Assembly (NCBI GenBank): GCA_041674745.1
Contig: JBAYVD010000001.1
Span: forward strand, 62,001 to 126,000
Reading direction: 5' to 3'
Length of the DNA stretch: 64,000 nucleotides
From: UBA2040 sp041674745
GTDB taxonomy: Bacteria > Bacteroidota > Bacteroidia > Flavobacteriales_D > Crocinitomicaceae
Part shown: piece by piece, positions 35,396 to 44,200 of the stretch
Layout: each line of letters opens with the position of its first letter
How positions within the stretch are numbered: the first letter of the stretch is position 1
The notes under the pieces: model-generated
The model's input: the letters and a program-made list of their open reading frames with translations, nothing else
Database searches by the model: none
What the model was told of the DNA's origin: nothing
Position numbers and translations under genes: made by a program

Positions 35396-37099
35396 CTAGT
35401 TTTCATTGCTAGCCGTTTCATCTTTACTTGGGAGAATGTATTCTTCTGTTTTAAACAATTGTCGTTGCGTATTGAAGTGTTTCCAGGTGCCAATGCGCAA
35501 GCCTTGCTGGTTGTATTGACCAATTTCTTTGAGCACTGGATTCGCGATGCGCCGCGGAAATCCAAAATCATTTGACCGTTGATAGCCAGAAGAACCTAGA
35601 TAGTATGGATTTATTTCAACGATCTTTACAAGATTGTTTACTTCGTAATAATTCAATTTTATGTGCGTGAAATCAGTGGTTCCATAGCCGTAAAAATCGT
35701 GAATGGAGTTGTTTTCATATTTCGCAACAATGGAGTCATACCCATTTTGAAGCGGCACTTCGCCCATGGTATGAATTTGCGTGTAGAGTTCAGGGCCAAA
35801 AATTCGGAAGTCAAGACTCAGCCGATTGGACAAAGTGGTTGGTTCGGTGTATTGTATTGTCGATTGTATGCTGTTTCTGTAAAAAATCCAATCCCCGTCT
35901 TTTTTGTATTCTACCAAAGGAGGAGAATTGTAAAGATTGGCTCTTCTGTGGAATGGGCTTAGATCGCTTTGTTGAATAGATGCTTCACGTGCCGTTATGG
36001 CAGCTGAATTCAAGGCCGTTAACTCGATGTTTTGAAACCACAACAAATTACCTGGATTGAATACTTTTTCTTTCCCAGACGCTAACAGTGCGCCTTCCAA
36101 TGTATACGCTTCCGTGTAAACCGAAACCGAATCCAATGGTTTTCGAATCCATTTGATGCCACGTGATTGGTCTAGGTTTGTTTTGGTTACCGCAACGCCA
36201 TTTTTGAAAAGAATTTCCTCAACAATTTCGCCCGAATTTCGATCAAAGCGTCGTCGAATACCGTTCAATTTATCGTTTTGCCAGTTTTCCGTTCGGCACA
36301 AAATGGTCGTGCCTTGGTAATATTCTTTCCACTGTCCGGAACGTTTTCCATGGATGAAATAACCTTCAATCCAAGGCATGCCAATGGCATAATTTTGAAT
36401 CCATTTTCCGTGCAAAACTTGATTTTTTCCTTCTCCAAGGAACCAAACATTTTTTTCTTTGTGTTTTAATTCTTTTTCGGTCAATTCATCTTCGAAATAG
36501 GCGGTTTTCACTTCTGGTTTCTGCGGAATTTCATATTTGTTGGGAGCCGTAAACGCCCGCTCCATATAGAAATCGTACGCACCTTGAATCAACTTCAATT
36601 CTTCCAAAGTGAATCCAGATTTCTTTTGCCAAGCGATTACTTTTGGGTCTTTGATGTCTTTTACCCATATGTAATTATCATTTCGCGCCGTTGCAACAGC
36701 CAACGCTTCGTCACCTGTTTGTTGCATCAAGAACCCGACAGCGCAATGCGTCTGGTGCTCATCGATGAAAACGGGAATGCGTTCTTCGTGGTAATAGTTT
36801 ACCGGGAATCGACCTTCCGAACGGTAGTCGCTCAATACTTTCATGAGTATGTGTCGAGATGCCAATTGTCGGGACGAAAATTGGTCAACGGGATTGGTGC
36901 GAAGAATCACCAAAACATTTTTTAAATGCTCTTGAATGTATTCCGTTTCTGACTTGAAATTTTTAGCTTTTTTTTCAGGAACCCTGCTTTCATAGTTTTC
37001 CCAGTTGTAATTGAACGTGCAGAGTTGCTGGAAAAGGGTTGTGGCCGAGGAAGTTTGAACGATGAGTAAGATAACGATAGAAGAAAGTAATATTTTCAT
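35396..37099 (-). CDS. Secreted protein: THCAVGFL domain fused to MORN-like repeats
   Basis: 567 residues with a signal peptide (about 1-19). Residues 28-175 form a domain shared with the protein at 50156-52000: GRFPVN, IPVFIDE, THCAVGFLMQQTG (T117-H118-C119), then WVKDI and GFTLEELKLIQGAY. I cannot assign it to a named family. Residues about 210-310 hold MORN-like repeats (HGKWIQNYAIGMPWIEGYFI, GKRSGQWKEYYQG, NDKLNGIRRRFDRNSGEIV). A second MORN-like unit is near the C-terminus (QGLRIGTWKHFNTQRQLFKT). No T9SS tail, so periplasmic or surface-attached. Function unknown; the architecture is read directly from the sequence. Confidence 0.7.
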   Translation of the reverse strand: MKILLSSIVILLIVQTSSATTLFQQLCTFNYNWENYESRVPEKKAKNFKSETEYIQEHLKNVLVILRTNPVDQFSSRQLASRHILMKVLSDYRSEGRFPVNYYHEERIPVFIDEHQTHCAVGFLMQQTGDEALAVATARNDNYIWVKDIKDPKVIAWQKKSGFTLEELKLIQGAYDFYMERAFTAPNKYEIPQKPEVKTAYFEDELTEKELKHKEKNVWFLGEGKNQVLHGKWIQNYAIGMPWIEGYFIHGKRSGQWKEYYQGTTILCRTENWQNDKLNGIRRRFDRNSGEIVEEILFKNGVAVTKTNLDQSRGIKWIRKPLDSVSVYTEAYTLEGALLASGKEKVFNPGNLLWFQNIELTALNSAAITAREASIQQSDLSPFHRRANLYNSPPLVEYKKDGDWIFYRNSIQSTIQYTEPTTLSNRLSLDFRIFGPELYTQIHTMGEVPLQNGYDSIVAKYENNSIHDFYGYGTTDFTHIKLNYYEVNNLVKIVEINPYYLGSSGYQRSNDFGFPRRIANPVLKEIGQYNQQGLRIGTWKHFNTQRQLFKTEEYILPSKDETASNEN

Positions 37100-37205
37100 G
37101 AGACCAATTTTTATAATCAGCAGTACATGAAAGTCTGAAAAGGGTTCAATCGAAATGGAAAATATGAGAGAAAATAATAGTTAGCGTGAAATATAAGTAA
37201 TGGAT

Positions 37206-37694
37206 TTACAGCATTTTTTGCAGAAAAACCAAGTCCAACCAAGCGCCAAATTTCTGGCCTACTTCCGTCATTCTACCTACTTCTACAAAGTCAAACCCAA
37301 GGTGAAATTGAATGCTTTTTACATTGTTCGCGTCTATGCCTGCGACCATAACATGATAACCCAATTCGCGACCAGCATTTATAATTTGCTCCATCAACAA
37401 ATGGCCAATTCCCCTTCCACGAATATCTTTTGAAATGTAGATAGAATGCTCAACCGTGCGTCGGAAACCGTCGTGAGGTCGGAATGTACCAAACGTCGCG
37501 TAGCCCAAAATTTGCTGGTTTTCTGCTGCCACAAATACAGGAAATCCTGCTTTATTTTTTTCTAAAAACCAAGCATTAAGTTGGTCTAAACTGCGGATAT
37601 TTTCATCGTAAACAGCTGTTGAATGTTGAATTTCGTAATTGAGAATTTCCAGAATACCCGGAAGGTCTTGGACGGTGGCTTTTCTTATCTCCAT
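37206..37694 (-). CDS. GNAT family N-acetyltransferase (phosphinothricin acetyltransferase-like)
   Basis: 162 residues, the size of Pat/YncA-type acetyltransferases. It shows IRKATVQDLPGILEILNYEI, a GYATFGTFRP strand, the acetyl-CoA pyrophosphate loop DIRGRGIGHLLMEQII (about 92-107), IDANNVKSIQFHLGF, and a C-terminal WLDLVFLQK. The family acetylates amino groups of phosphinothricin, methionine derivatives or other small amines; the substrate here is unknown. It overlaps the 3' end of oxyR by 10 bp, so it is co-transcribed with oxyR and probably expressed under the same control. Confidence 0.85.
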   Translation of the reverse strand: MEIRKATVQDLPGILEILNYEIQHSTAVYDENIRSLDQLNAWFLEKNKAGFPVFVAAENQQILGYATFGTFRPHDGFRRTVEHSIYISKDIRGRGIGHLLMEQIINAGRELGYHVMVAGIDANNVKSIQFHLGFDFVEVGRMTEVGQKFGAWLDLVFLQKML

Positions 37695-38614
37695 TTCACG
37701 CGGGTAAAAGTTCGTGCTTGATCAAAGTCTTTGGGTAAGTTTCGCAAAATGCTATCACGAATCGCTTCGATCAATGCTTCTTTGCTAAAACTTTTGTGTA
37801 CAGCTATGCTCACTTCTCTCACCGGAACTGGCTCGATAAATTCTTTGACATGCGCATCACGAATGCTATTCAAAACAGACAGCTTTGGCACCAAGGTGTA
37901 TCCTAAATTTTCGCGCACCAAGGATTTTAACGTTTCAATAGAGCCACTTCGGTATTCAAATGCCGGGTTGTCTTTGGAGCTGCGGCTGGAACAAATGGAA
38001 AGGGCTTGATCGCGAAAACAATGGCCTTCCTCCAAAAAAAGCATGGCCTCCGAATCGAGTTGTTTTGGGTCGATTTTTCCAAATTTTTGCAAGGGATGTT
38101 CTTTCGGTAAAAACAAACAAAAGGGTTCGTGAAAAAGCGGAATTTCCCGGATGTGTTTTTCTTCCAGTGGCGTAACCAGCAATCCCATATCCAAACTTCC
38201 TTTCTGCAAGGCATCGAGAATTTGAGCCGTTTGCATCTCTTGGATGATCAATTTTGTAGAAGGAAATTTTTTGATGAAATTGGGCAAAAACAGTGGCAAA
38301 ATATACGGAGCAAGCGTTGGAATAACGGCCAACGTGAACTCGCCTTCAAATTCGTCTGTCTCATGACTGACAAACGCCTTTAAATCGGCTACTTCTCCCA
38401 AGATTAATCGCGCTTTGCGGATAATTTGTTCACCCGCTTCCGTTGGTCGCAACGGTTTTTTTTGTCGATCAAACAATTGTAGCCCAATTTCGTCTTCCAT
38501 TTTTTTCAATTGCATGGTGAGCGTTGGTTGCGTTACAAAACAACTTTCCGCGGCTTTCACGAAGTGACGATAATCGTCCAGTGCAATCAGGTATTCCAAT
38601 TGTTGAAGCGTCAT
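37685..38614 (-). CDS. oxyR: LysR-family peroxide sensor OxyR
   Basis: 309 residues. The N-terminal helix-turn-helix (FVKAAESCFVTQPTLTMQLK, about 18-37) is followed by a linker helix and a LysR substrate domain. The redox-switch cysteines are at exactly the E. coli positions, C199 and C208, in EEGHCFRDQALSIC. Peroxide forms the C199-C208 disulfide and activates transcription. It is divergent from dps, a classic OxyR target, with a 94-bp intergenic region holding an OxyR-box-like dyad. The GNAT gene downstream overlaps it. Confidence 0.95.
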   Translation of the reverse strand: MTLQQLEYLIALDDYRHFVKAAESCFVTQPTLTMQLKKMEDEIGLQLFDRQKKPLRPTEAGEQIIRKARLILGEVADLKAFVSHETDEFEGEFTLAVIPTLAPYILPLFLPNFIKKFPSTKLIIQEMQTAQILDALQKGSLDMGLLVTPLEEKHIREIPLFHEPFCLFLPKEHPLQKFGKIDPKQLDSEAMLFLEEGHCFRDQALSICSSRSSKDNPAFEYRSGSIETLKSLVRENLGYTLVPKLSVLNSIRDAHVKEFIEPVPVREVSIAVHKSFSKEALIEAIRDSILRNLPKDFDQARTFTRVKWR

Positions 38615-38620
38615 AAACCT

Positions 38621-38656
38621 ATCAATTATTACTATACAAATATAGTTATTATCAAT
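38621..38656. promoter_or_regulatory. OxyR-box-like operator between oxyR and dps
   Basis: Two half-sites face each other: ATCA-N7-CTAT (38621-38635) and ATAG-N7-CAAT (38642-38656), separated by 6 bp. The halves agree at 11 of 15 positions when one is complemented. The E. coli OxyR site is ATAG-N7-CTAT repeated with a 7-bp spacer, so order, orientation and spacing are close. It starts 7 bp from the oxyR start codon and ends at the dps -33 box, a position fit for both repression of oxyR and activation of dps. Confidence 0.6.
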
Positions 38657-38687
38657 TTGATTGATGAGTTAAGAGGCTGTAAATTTG
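38656..38687 (+). promoter_or_regulatory. Bacteroidota-type promoter of dps
   Basis: The -33 TTTG (38656-38659), a 20-bp spacer and the -7 TAAATTTG (38680-38687) match the TTTG-N(~20)-TAnnTTTG consensus exactly. The expected start point leaves a leader of about 15 nt before the ATG at 38709. Confidence 0.75.
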
Positions 38688-38708
38688 TAGAAACAAAACA
38701 AAAACAAC

Positions 38709-39176
38709 ATGAACGCAATAGGATTGAACAACGAAAAAGCCAACGAGTTAGCAACACAATTGAATGATTTATTGGCCAATTATCAGATTTTATATATGAA
38801 CGTACGTGGATTTCACTGGAACATAAAAGGACCTAAATTTTTCGAGTTGCATTTGAAATTCGAAGAATTGTACAATGATTTGCTATTGAAAGTCGATGAA
38901 TTAGCAGAAAGGGTGCTGACTTTAGGACATACGCCAACGCATGCTTTTAGTGATTACTTGCAGTTGTCGGAAATTTTGGAAGTAAAATTGGGACACGATG
39001 GCGAAACCAATATAAAGAGCATTTTGCATAGTTTTCAGATTCTTTTGGTAAAACAACGCGCACTTTTAGTATTGAGTGCAGAGGCGGATGATGAGGGAAC
39101 GAATGCGTTGATGAGTGATTACATCCGTGAACAGGAAAAATTGGTTTGGATGTATGGATCTTTTTTGGGGAATTAA
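38709..39176 (+). CDS. dps: Dps ferritin-like DNA-protection protein
   Basis: 155 residues. Dps forms a dodecamer that oxidises Fe2+ with peroxide at sites between subunits and stores the iron. The family motifs are clear: LYMNVRGFHWNIKGPKFFELH (ligand H36) and KVDELAERVLTLG (D63, E67). A typical C-terminal helix is present (DYIREQEKLVWMYGSFLGN). The N-terminus is short and not lysine-rich, so DNA binding is uncertain. Controlled by a textbook promoter with an adjacent OxyR-like operator. Confidence 0.95.
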   Translation: MNAIGLNNEKANELATQLNDLLANYQILYMNVRGFHWNIKGPKFFELHLKFEELYNDLLLKVDELAERVLTLGHTPTHAFSDYLQLSEILEVKLGHDGETNIKSILHSFQILLVKQRALLVLSAEADDEGTNALMSDYIREQEKLVWMYGSFLGN

Positions 39177-39278
39177 AAACGCCCACTTACCGACAAGTTT
39201 TTACCGTCGACCGATTATCGTTGAACTTGGTTGAAGAAAATGTATACTTTGGCTTTTGTAACGAAAAAATAAAACGAT

Positions 39279-39947
39279 ATGAAAGCAATGGGTATTCTTC
39301 TTTTGGGCATCGGCCTTTTCACTTTTGGTTCTTGTGATGAATTTTTAAATGAAAATTTTGAAGGAAAAGGACCTTTGGTCAAACGAACTTTGAACGTTGG
39401 TACTTTTCAAGAGGTGGAAGTTTCTGGTGCCATGAAGTTGTTTGTTCGCCAAGGGGACAAACAATCTGTAGTCGTAAAAAGTCATGACAATGTTTTAAAG
39501 CACTTGGATGCCAAAGTAAGAAGTGGTCGCTTGGAATTTGATCTCGATCGCGGGAACTACAACAATTTGGATTTGAGTATTTATATTACTGTACCTACTA
39601 TTCAATACATTGGGGCGAGCGGTGCTTCTGAAATAGAATTGCAGCATTTTGATCACCTGAACGAGCTAGAATTTGATTTTAGTGGCGCGAGTAGTTTTGT
39701 GGCATTGGGTGAAGATTCCAACATCGATCATTTGATTGTGGACATCAGTGGCGCGGGAGAATTGAGTGCTTTTAAATTGAAAAGCAAAACCATCGATTTG
39801 GATCTTTCAGGAGCAAGTTCGTGCGAAGTTTTTGCCACTCATCAGTTGAATATTGATGTGAGCGGCGCAAGTGAAGTGCGTTACAAGGGAAATCCTCGCA
39901 TACGACAAGATGTAAGTGGAGCTTCCTCTGTTGAATCTGTCCACTAA
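39279..39947 (+). CDS. DUF2807 (head GIN domain) lipoprotein
   Basis: 222 residues. A lipoprotein signal ends in FGSC (Cys at about 19), so it is membrane-anchored. The mature part is a right-handed parallel beta-helix of the GIN type: FQEVEVSGAMKLFVRQGD start, then repeated SGAS turns (GASGASEIEL, FSGASSFVAL, ISGAGELSAF, LSGASSCEVF, VSGASEVRYK, VSGASSVES) about 22 residues apart. Function unknown; the family is widespread in Bacteroidota envelopes. Stands alone after dps with a 102-bp gap. Confidence 0.85.
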   Translation: MKAMGILLLGIGLFTFGSCDEFLNENFEGKGPLVKRTLNVGTFQEVEVSGAMKLFVRQGDKQSVVVKSHDNVLKHLDAKVRSGRLEFDLDRGNYNNLDLSIYITVPTIQYIGASGASEIELQHFDHLNELEFDFSGASSFVALGEDSNIDHLIVDISGAGELSAFKLKSKTIDLDLSGASSCEVFATHQLNIDVSGASEVRYKGNPRIRQDVSGASSVESVH

Positions 39948-40198
39948 CGGCACCATCATTTTACAAATAGTAACGGCCGAAAAGCAGTAATTATCTGTTC
40001 AAGCGACAAAGATGGAAAAGTGATTTAACAATTTGTGAAAATAATTTATCGGTTTAATCTTGTTTTCTAATCTTCATTTTTTAAAAACGGCCAAAAACGC
40101 AATCTATTGATAACAAATATTTTACAGGCTTTCGGAAGATTTTTAAATGTAGAAAAACGTTGTAGCAAACTTTTTTTTGAGACTGTGGAAATACATAG

Positions 40199-40227
40199 TT
40201 TGAGTGGATTGCAACGATTTAAATTTG
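40199..40227 (+). promoter_or_regulatory. Candidate promoter of the PAS/GAF/SpoIIE phosphatase gene
   Basis: TTTG at 40199-40202 and a perfect TAAATTTG at 40220-40227, with a 17-bp spacer (slightly short). It predicts a transcript start near 40231-40235 and a leader of about 90 nt. Confidence 0.5.
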
Positions 40228-40232
40228 GAACT

Positions 40233-40247
40233 AGTCTTAATAAGACT
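40233..40247. promoter_or_regulatory. Perfect 15-bp dyad at the predicted transcript start
   Basis: AGTCTTA-A-TAAGACT is perfectly symmetric and lies 5 bp after the -7 box, a position typical of a repressor operator. No regulator can be named. Confidence 0.4.
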
Positions 40248-40324
40248 TAAATTAGCTTTAGAGCTTGTCAGCAGAAAACAAAAACTACGAACGACACCCT
40301 ACCTGATTTGCTTGCTAAATAGAA

Positions 40325-43216
40325 ATGGAAAAATCCAATGAATCGATTGATTGGGAAAGTGAGCTAAATAAAGCGCCACATTTTCGAAAGGCCTTCAAAA
40401 AAAATTCTATTGTAGGGGTTACCAACTATGCCGGAGAAATTCAATATGTCAACGAGAATTTTTGTAAAGTTTCAAAATACAGTCGAGAGGAGTTAATCGG
40501 TCGGAAACATGATGTGATCAAATCTGGGTTCCACGACGAAAAATACATGCAAGAATTCTGGAAAACGATTACCCAAGAAGAAATTTGGAAAGGCCAGTTT
40601 CAAAACAAGGCTAAAAACGGAGACATTTATTGGATAGAATCAACGGTGTATCCACACATAGTAAATAATTCAAGCGAGCACCATTATATTGCTATAGCAA
40701 CTGATATTACTGAAAAAGTAGAGAAAGAATCAAGGCTAAAAAAGTTGTTGGAAGAAAGCAACAGTATTCTCAACCATATTGAATTTTCAGTTTTTTCTAT
40801 TAACAGGAATTGGGTGTACACTTTTCTCAATGATGCCGCCATGAGAAATCATGAAGGCTCAAAAGAGGATATTTTGGGCAAGGTGCTTTGGGAAGTGCAT
40901 CCGGACTTAAGGGGTACCATTTTTTGGGATACCTACACTCAGGCCATGGAATCTCGAAAATATATTGAAACAGAAGGGTTTTATGAACCGATGGAACGAT
41001 GGTTTCACTTAAAAGTATACCCAACCAGCGATGGTTTGTCAATTTTTTATTCTGACATTTCAAAACAAAAAAAGGAAGAGGAGCAGCGTGATTTATATGA
41101 ATCGATTATCAATTCTACGCATGACGCAATCGTTAGCCTTGATCTTGAAGGGCAAATCACCAGTTGGAATAAAGGGGCAGAAAGAATATTTGAGTACCGA
41201 GCGGAAGAAGTGATCGGAAAAGAGTCGATTGTTTTGGTTCCGAGGAATCTGGAATTGGATTTCCACAAGAAAGTAAGCAAAATAAAAAAAGGCGAACGAA
41301 TAGAAAATTATGAAACCACACGGGTTACTGGTTCAGGAACCTTGGTGCATGTTTCCGTTTCGGTCTCACCTATAGTAGATTTGCGCGGGAAAATCATCGG
41401 AGCATCTGCCATCTACCGAGATATTAGCAATATGAAAAAGACGCAGAAGGAACTTGCCAATTCCAATCGACTGTATGCTTTTTTGAGTGGGATCAACCAA
41501 AGTATTGTTCACATAAAAAGTGAAAAGGAACTAGTTGAAAATGCTTGTCAAGTCGCGCTGGATGTTGGTGGGTACAAATTGGCATGGATAGGTTTACTCA
41601 ATGCAGAAGGAAAATTGGTGCTGGACAATTATTTCGGTTCTAAGGAGATTTTAGAATTCATAAAATCAATCCCAGATTTGGATAAGTCGTTGAGAGGCCC
41701 ACGAATTACACCCACGGGAACTGCGCTAAGCACAGGTGAGCATGCTATTATTCAAGATTTGCTGAACGACGAAAATATGGAAGTATTTCACGATATTTTT
41801 CAGAAAAACGGACTAAATTCTGTAATCGTTTATCCGCTCAAGAAATTTGGAGAGGTCATAGGTGTTTTTGGATTGTATTCGTCTGAAATCAATCATTTTG
41901 TTCAAAACGAAATAGACCTTTTGACGGAAGCCAGCGAAGATATTTCTTTTGCTCTGGAGTTATTAGAAAAAGAAAACCAACAGTTAGAGACCCAAAAGCA
42001 AATAGCAAAAAGTGAATCGAATTTGAATCATGCCCAAGCCATGGCGCACATAGGTAGTTTTGAAATTGATTTTGACAAAAAACTAGAAACTTGGTCGGAT
42101 GAGCTTTTTCGCATTTTGGGCTATTTACCTAATGAAGTCGTTCCTTCACCTGAATTATTCTTTTCTCATGTTCATCCATTTGATCGAGAAGAGACATATA
42201 CGAATTTTCAAGACAGTTTGAAGCATTTTACTGAGAAGCAAGACAATTTTAGAATAGTATCCAAGGATGGAAGTCTAAAATATGTAACCTCGTATTCAAA
42301 ATTCCAATTGGACGAAAAAAACCAACCAATTAGAATGTATGGCGTGACACAGGATGTTACTTCTCAAATTATGGCGGAAAGGGAGTTAGAGGAAACCCTT
42401 GCAGAATTGGAAGATCGGGTGCAACGAAGAACAAGTGAATTAGAAGATAAAAACAGAAATATCACGGACAGTATTAATTATGCAAAACGAATTCAACTAG
42501 GCTTGTTAACTGCCCCCAGCACGTTGAAAGAAGTATTTGAAAAGTCGTTTATGCTTTCTAGACCCAGTAATATCGTGAGTGGTGATTTTTTCTGGTGCCT
42601 CGAGACGGCAAAATCCAAATTCATTGCCGTAGCGGACTGTACCGGTCATGGCGTGCCAGGTGCTTTGATGTCGATAATTGGCAACAATCTGTTGAACCAA
42701 GTCATTGTGGAAGAAGGCATTGAAAATCCTGCCGATATTTTGTATCGATTGGATCAAAAGTTAGCCACGGCACTTGGTGGAGATACGAGACAAATGGTAA
42801 GAGATGGAATGGACATTGCCATTTGTCGGCTGGACACACAAGATCAATTAATGCATTTTTCAGGTGCCTTGCGCCCCGTTTTTTTAGTGACGAATGACGG
42901 GAAAATCCTTGAAATTACGGGTAATCGGAATAGTATAGGAGGCGGAGTCGAATTAGCGAAGAAGTTATTTGAAACCAAAACCCATACGTATGAGCCCAAT
43001 CAACGATTTTACCTTTGCTCAGACGGCTATTATTCGCAATTTGGTGGCGAAAAAGGGAAAAAATTCATGAAAAAAAGATTCAAAGAATTACTCGGAGAAC
43101 TTAAATCAATACCGATTACAGAACAAAAGATCTATTTTCTAGATAAATTGAAAGCTTGGCAAGGCAGCCATGATCAAGTGGACGACGTTTTGCTCATTGG
43201 AATAGAAATAAAATAA
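40325..43216 (+). CDS. Multi-PAS/GAF sensor with SpoIIE-type PP2C phosphatase output
   Basis: 963 residues, no signal peptide or membrane span, so a cytoplasmic sensor. Domains in order: PAS (about 20-130, ending IATDITEK), PAS (145-247), PAS (258-370, ending YRDISNMKK), GAF (385-555, GGYKLAWIGLL ... VIVYPLKKFGEVIGVFGLYS), PAS (565-685), a coiled coil (685-730, ELEETLAELEDRVQRRTSE), then a SpoIIE/RsbU-like phosphatase (735-963). Catalytic metal-binding motifs are GDFFW, ADCTGHGVPGALMS and DDVLLIGI. Such proteins dephosphorylate anti-anti-sigma factors or STAS proteins in response to ligands or redox state; the partner is not in the window. A terminator hairpin follows. Confidence 0.9.
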   Translation: MEKSNESIDWESELNKAPHFRKAFKKNSIVGVTNYAGEIQYVNENFCKVSKYSREELIGRKHDVIKSGFHDEKYMQEFWKTITQEEIWKGQFQNKAKNGDIYWIESTVYPHIVNNSSEHHYIAIATDITEKVEKESRLKKLLEESNSILNHIEFSVFSINRNWVYTFLNDAAMRNHEGSKEDILGKVLWEVHPDLRGTIFWDTYTQAMESRKYIETEGFYEPMERWFHLKVYPTSDGLSIFYSDISKQKKEEEQRDLYESIINSTHDAIVSLDLEGQITSWNKGAERIFEYRAEEVIGKESIVLVPRNLELDFHKKVSKIKKGERIENYETTRVTGSGTLVHVSVSVSPIVDLRGKIIGASAIYRDISNMKKTQKELANSNRLYAFLSGINQSIVHIKSEKELVENACQVALDVGGYKLAWIGLLNAEGKLVLDNYFGSKEILEFIKSIPDLDKSLRGPRITPTGTALSTGEHAIIQDLLNDENMEVFHDIFQKNGLNSVIVYPLKKFGEVIGVFGLYSSEINHFVQNEIDLLTEASEDISFALELLEKENQQLETQKQIAKSESNLNHAQAMAHIGSFEIDFDKKLETWSDELFRILGYLPNEVVPSPELFFSHVHPFDREETYTNFQDSLKHFTEKQDNFRIVSKDGSLKYVTSYSKFQLDEKNQPIRMYGVTQDVTSQIMAERELEETLAELEDRVQRRTSELEDKNRNITDSINYAKRIQLGLLTAPSTLKEVFEKSFMLSRPSNIVSGDFFWCLETAKSKFIAVADCTGHGVPGALMSIIGNNLLNQVIVEEGIENPADILYRLDQKLATALGGDTRQMVRDGMDIAICRLDTQDQLMHFSGALRPVFLVTNDGKILEITGNRNSIGGGVELAKKLFETKTHTYEPNQRFYLCSDGYYSQFGGEKGKKFMKKRFKELLGELKSIPITEQKIYFLDKLKAWQGSHDQVDDVLLIGIEIK

Positions 43217-43218
43217 AA

Positions 43219-43250
43219 AAACCCTCCATTGCCGAAGCAACAAAGGGTTT
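43219..43250. terminator. Bipartite terminator hairpin between convergent genes
   Basis: Outer stem AAACCCT/AGGGTTT (43219-43225 and 43244-43250) encloses a small inner hairpin TTGC-CGAA-GCAA. Flanked by A- and T-rich tracts; lies between the convergent phosphatase and OmpA genes. Confidence 0.65.
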
Positions 43251-43273
43251 CTTTGGGGTTTTATTGTCTTTTA

Positions 43274-44032
43274 TTACAAGAAGTAAGCAAACTCAACGCG
43301 ACGGTTGAATGCATATGCTTCTTGCGTATCGCCTTTCATCAATGGAATATCAGGACCGTGACCTTCGGAAGTAACGTTACTTCCATTTACACCTTTGTCA
43401 GTTAAATACTTTTTCACAGCTGCAGCACGTTTTTGAGAAAGTGTTACGTTCGCTTCTCGGTTGCCAGTAATGTCAGTATGTCCGTGCACGGCGATTTTCA
43501 CATCCGGATTCATTTTTAGAATATTAGCCAATTTGTCCAAGTTGGGATAAGCTTCGGATTTAATCACATCACTTCCTGATTCAAAGTATAGATTTTCTAT
43601 TTGGAACAATGTGTTCAAATAGGTTTTTGGATCGGCAATTTCAGACCAATGACGCATGGATTTTGGCATAGCACTCGTTTTAACACCACTCCAAGCACCT
43701 GTATAATTGTCTACCAACATCGGTACAATTGCTGTCACAGGCAAACAAGCCAAATCCGCTAACAACCATTTGCGCAAAACGCCTTTTCTCATTTGAAAAG
43801 ATTCTGTCATATAGGATTGGTTGACGTATTTCACGTTGTAGTTTTGTGTGGCATCTACCTCCATGGAAACGGGGGATTGACCAATGTATTCTCCATTTAC
43901 GAAAACCAAGGTATTGTCTTGTTTTGGAGCAAAATTCACTACTTGGGATTTGTCTTTCCGTAAAATTGTCGCACAGCTATTCAAAAGTAAACCACTAGCC
44001 AATAGCGCTAGAAAAAGGTATTGTTTTTTCAT
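43274..44032 (-). CDS. OmpA family peptidoglycan-binding lipoprotein
   Basis: 252 residues. The lipoprotein signal ends in LLLNSC (Cys at about 19). A PEGA-like beta segment (LVFVNGEYIGQSPVSMEVD, about 43-61) and a hydrophobic stretch (LLADLACLPVTAIVPMLV, about 90-107) follow. The C-terminal OmpA domain (about 140-252) has LYFESGSDVI, VAVHGHTD-type VKIAVHGHTDITG, LSQKRAAAVKKYL and FNRRVEF, including the conserved Asp and Arg that bind meso-diaminopimelate. Likely outer-membrane anchor to peptidoglycan. Confidence 0.9.
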   Translation of the reverse strand: MKKQYLFLALLASGLLLNSCATILRKDKSQVVNFAPKQDNTLVFVNGEYIGQSPVSMEVDATQNYNVKYVNQSYMTESFQMRKGVLRKWLLADLACLPVTAIVPMLVDNYTGAWSGVKTSAMPKSMRHWSEIADPKTYLNTLFQIENLYFESGSDVIKSEAYPNLDKLANILKMNPDVKIAVHGHTDITGNREANVTLSQKRAAAVKKYLTDKGVNGSNVTSEGHGPDIPLMKGDTQEAYAFNRRVEFAYFL

Positions 44033-44101
44033 AATTTAGATGTTTTGGTTTTTTAAAAGTAGATAAAAAGATGAAATTCAGTTCATCTCGGATCAGTATG
44101 T

Positions 44102-44142
44102 TTTTAACACTCGTACGTTCGTTAATTTACGAAGTGTCAAAA
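44102..44142. repeat. Imperfect inverted repeat upstream of the OmpA lipoprotein gene
   Basis: TTTTAACACTCGT (left) and ACGAAGTGTCAAAA (right) pair with one bulge and one mismatch around an 11-14-nt loop. Between the OmpA gene start and the terminator at 44154. Role unknown. Confidence 0.35.
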
Positions 44143-44153
44143 CCCAATAAAAA

Positions 44154-44177
44154 AAGGGCTAGAATGCACTAGCCCTT
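44154..44177 (-). terminator. Intrinsic terminator of the LamG/T9SS gene
   Basis: A perfect 9-bp stem, AAGGGCTAG-loop-CTAGCCCTT, is followed on the minus strand by TTTTTTTATT. It starts 23 bp after the stop at 44201. Confidence 0.85.
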
Positions 44178-44200
44178 GTATTTAATTGATAAAAAACTGT

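Larger units (their letters stand above)
39948..40324. other. 377-bp intergenic region with promoter of the PAS/SpoIIE gene
   Basis: AT-rich and non-coding. The last 130 bp hold a candidate promoter (40199-40227) and a perfect 15-bp dyad (40233-40247). The first 250 bp contain nothing I recognise: no tRNA, terminator hairpin or open frame of useful length. Confidence 0.6.
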
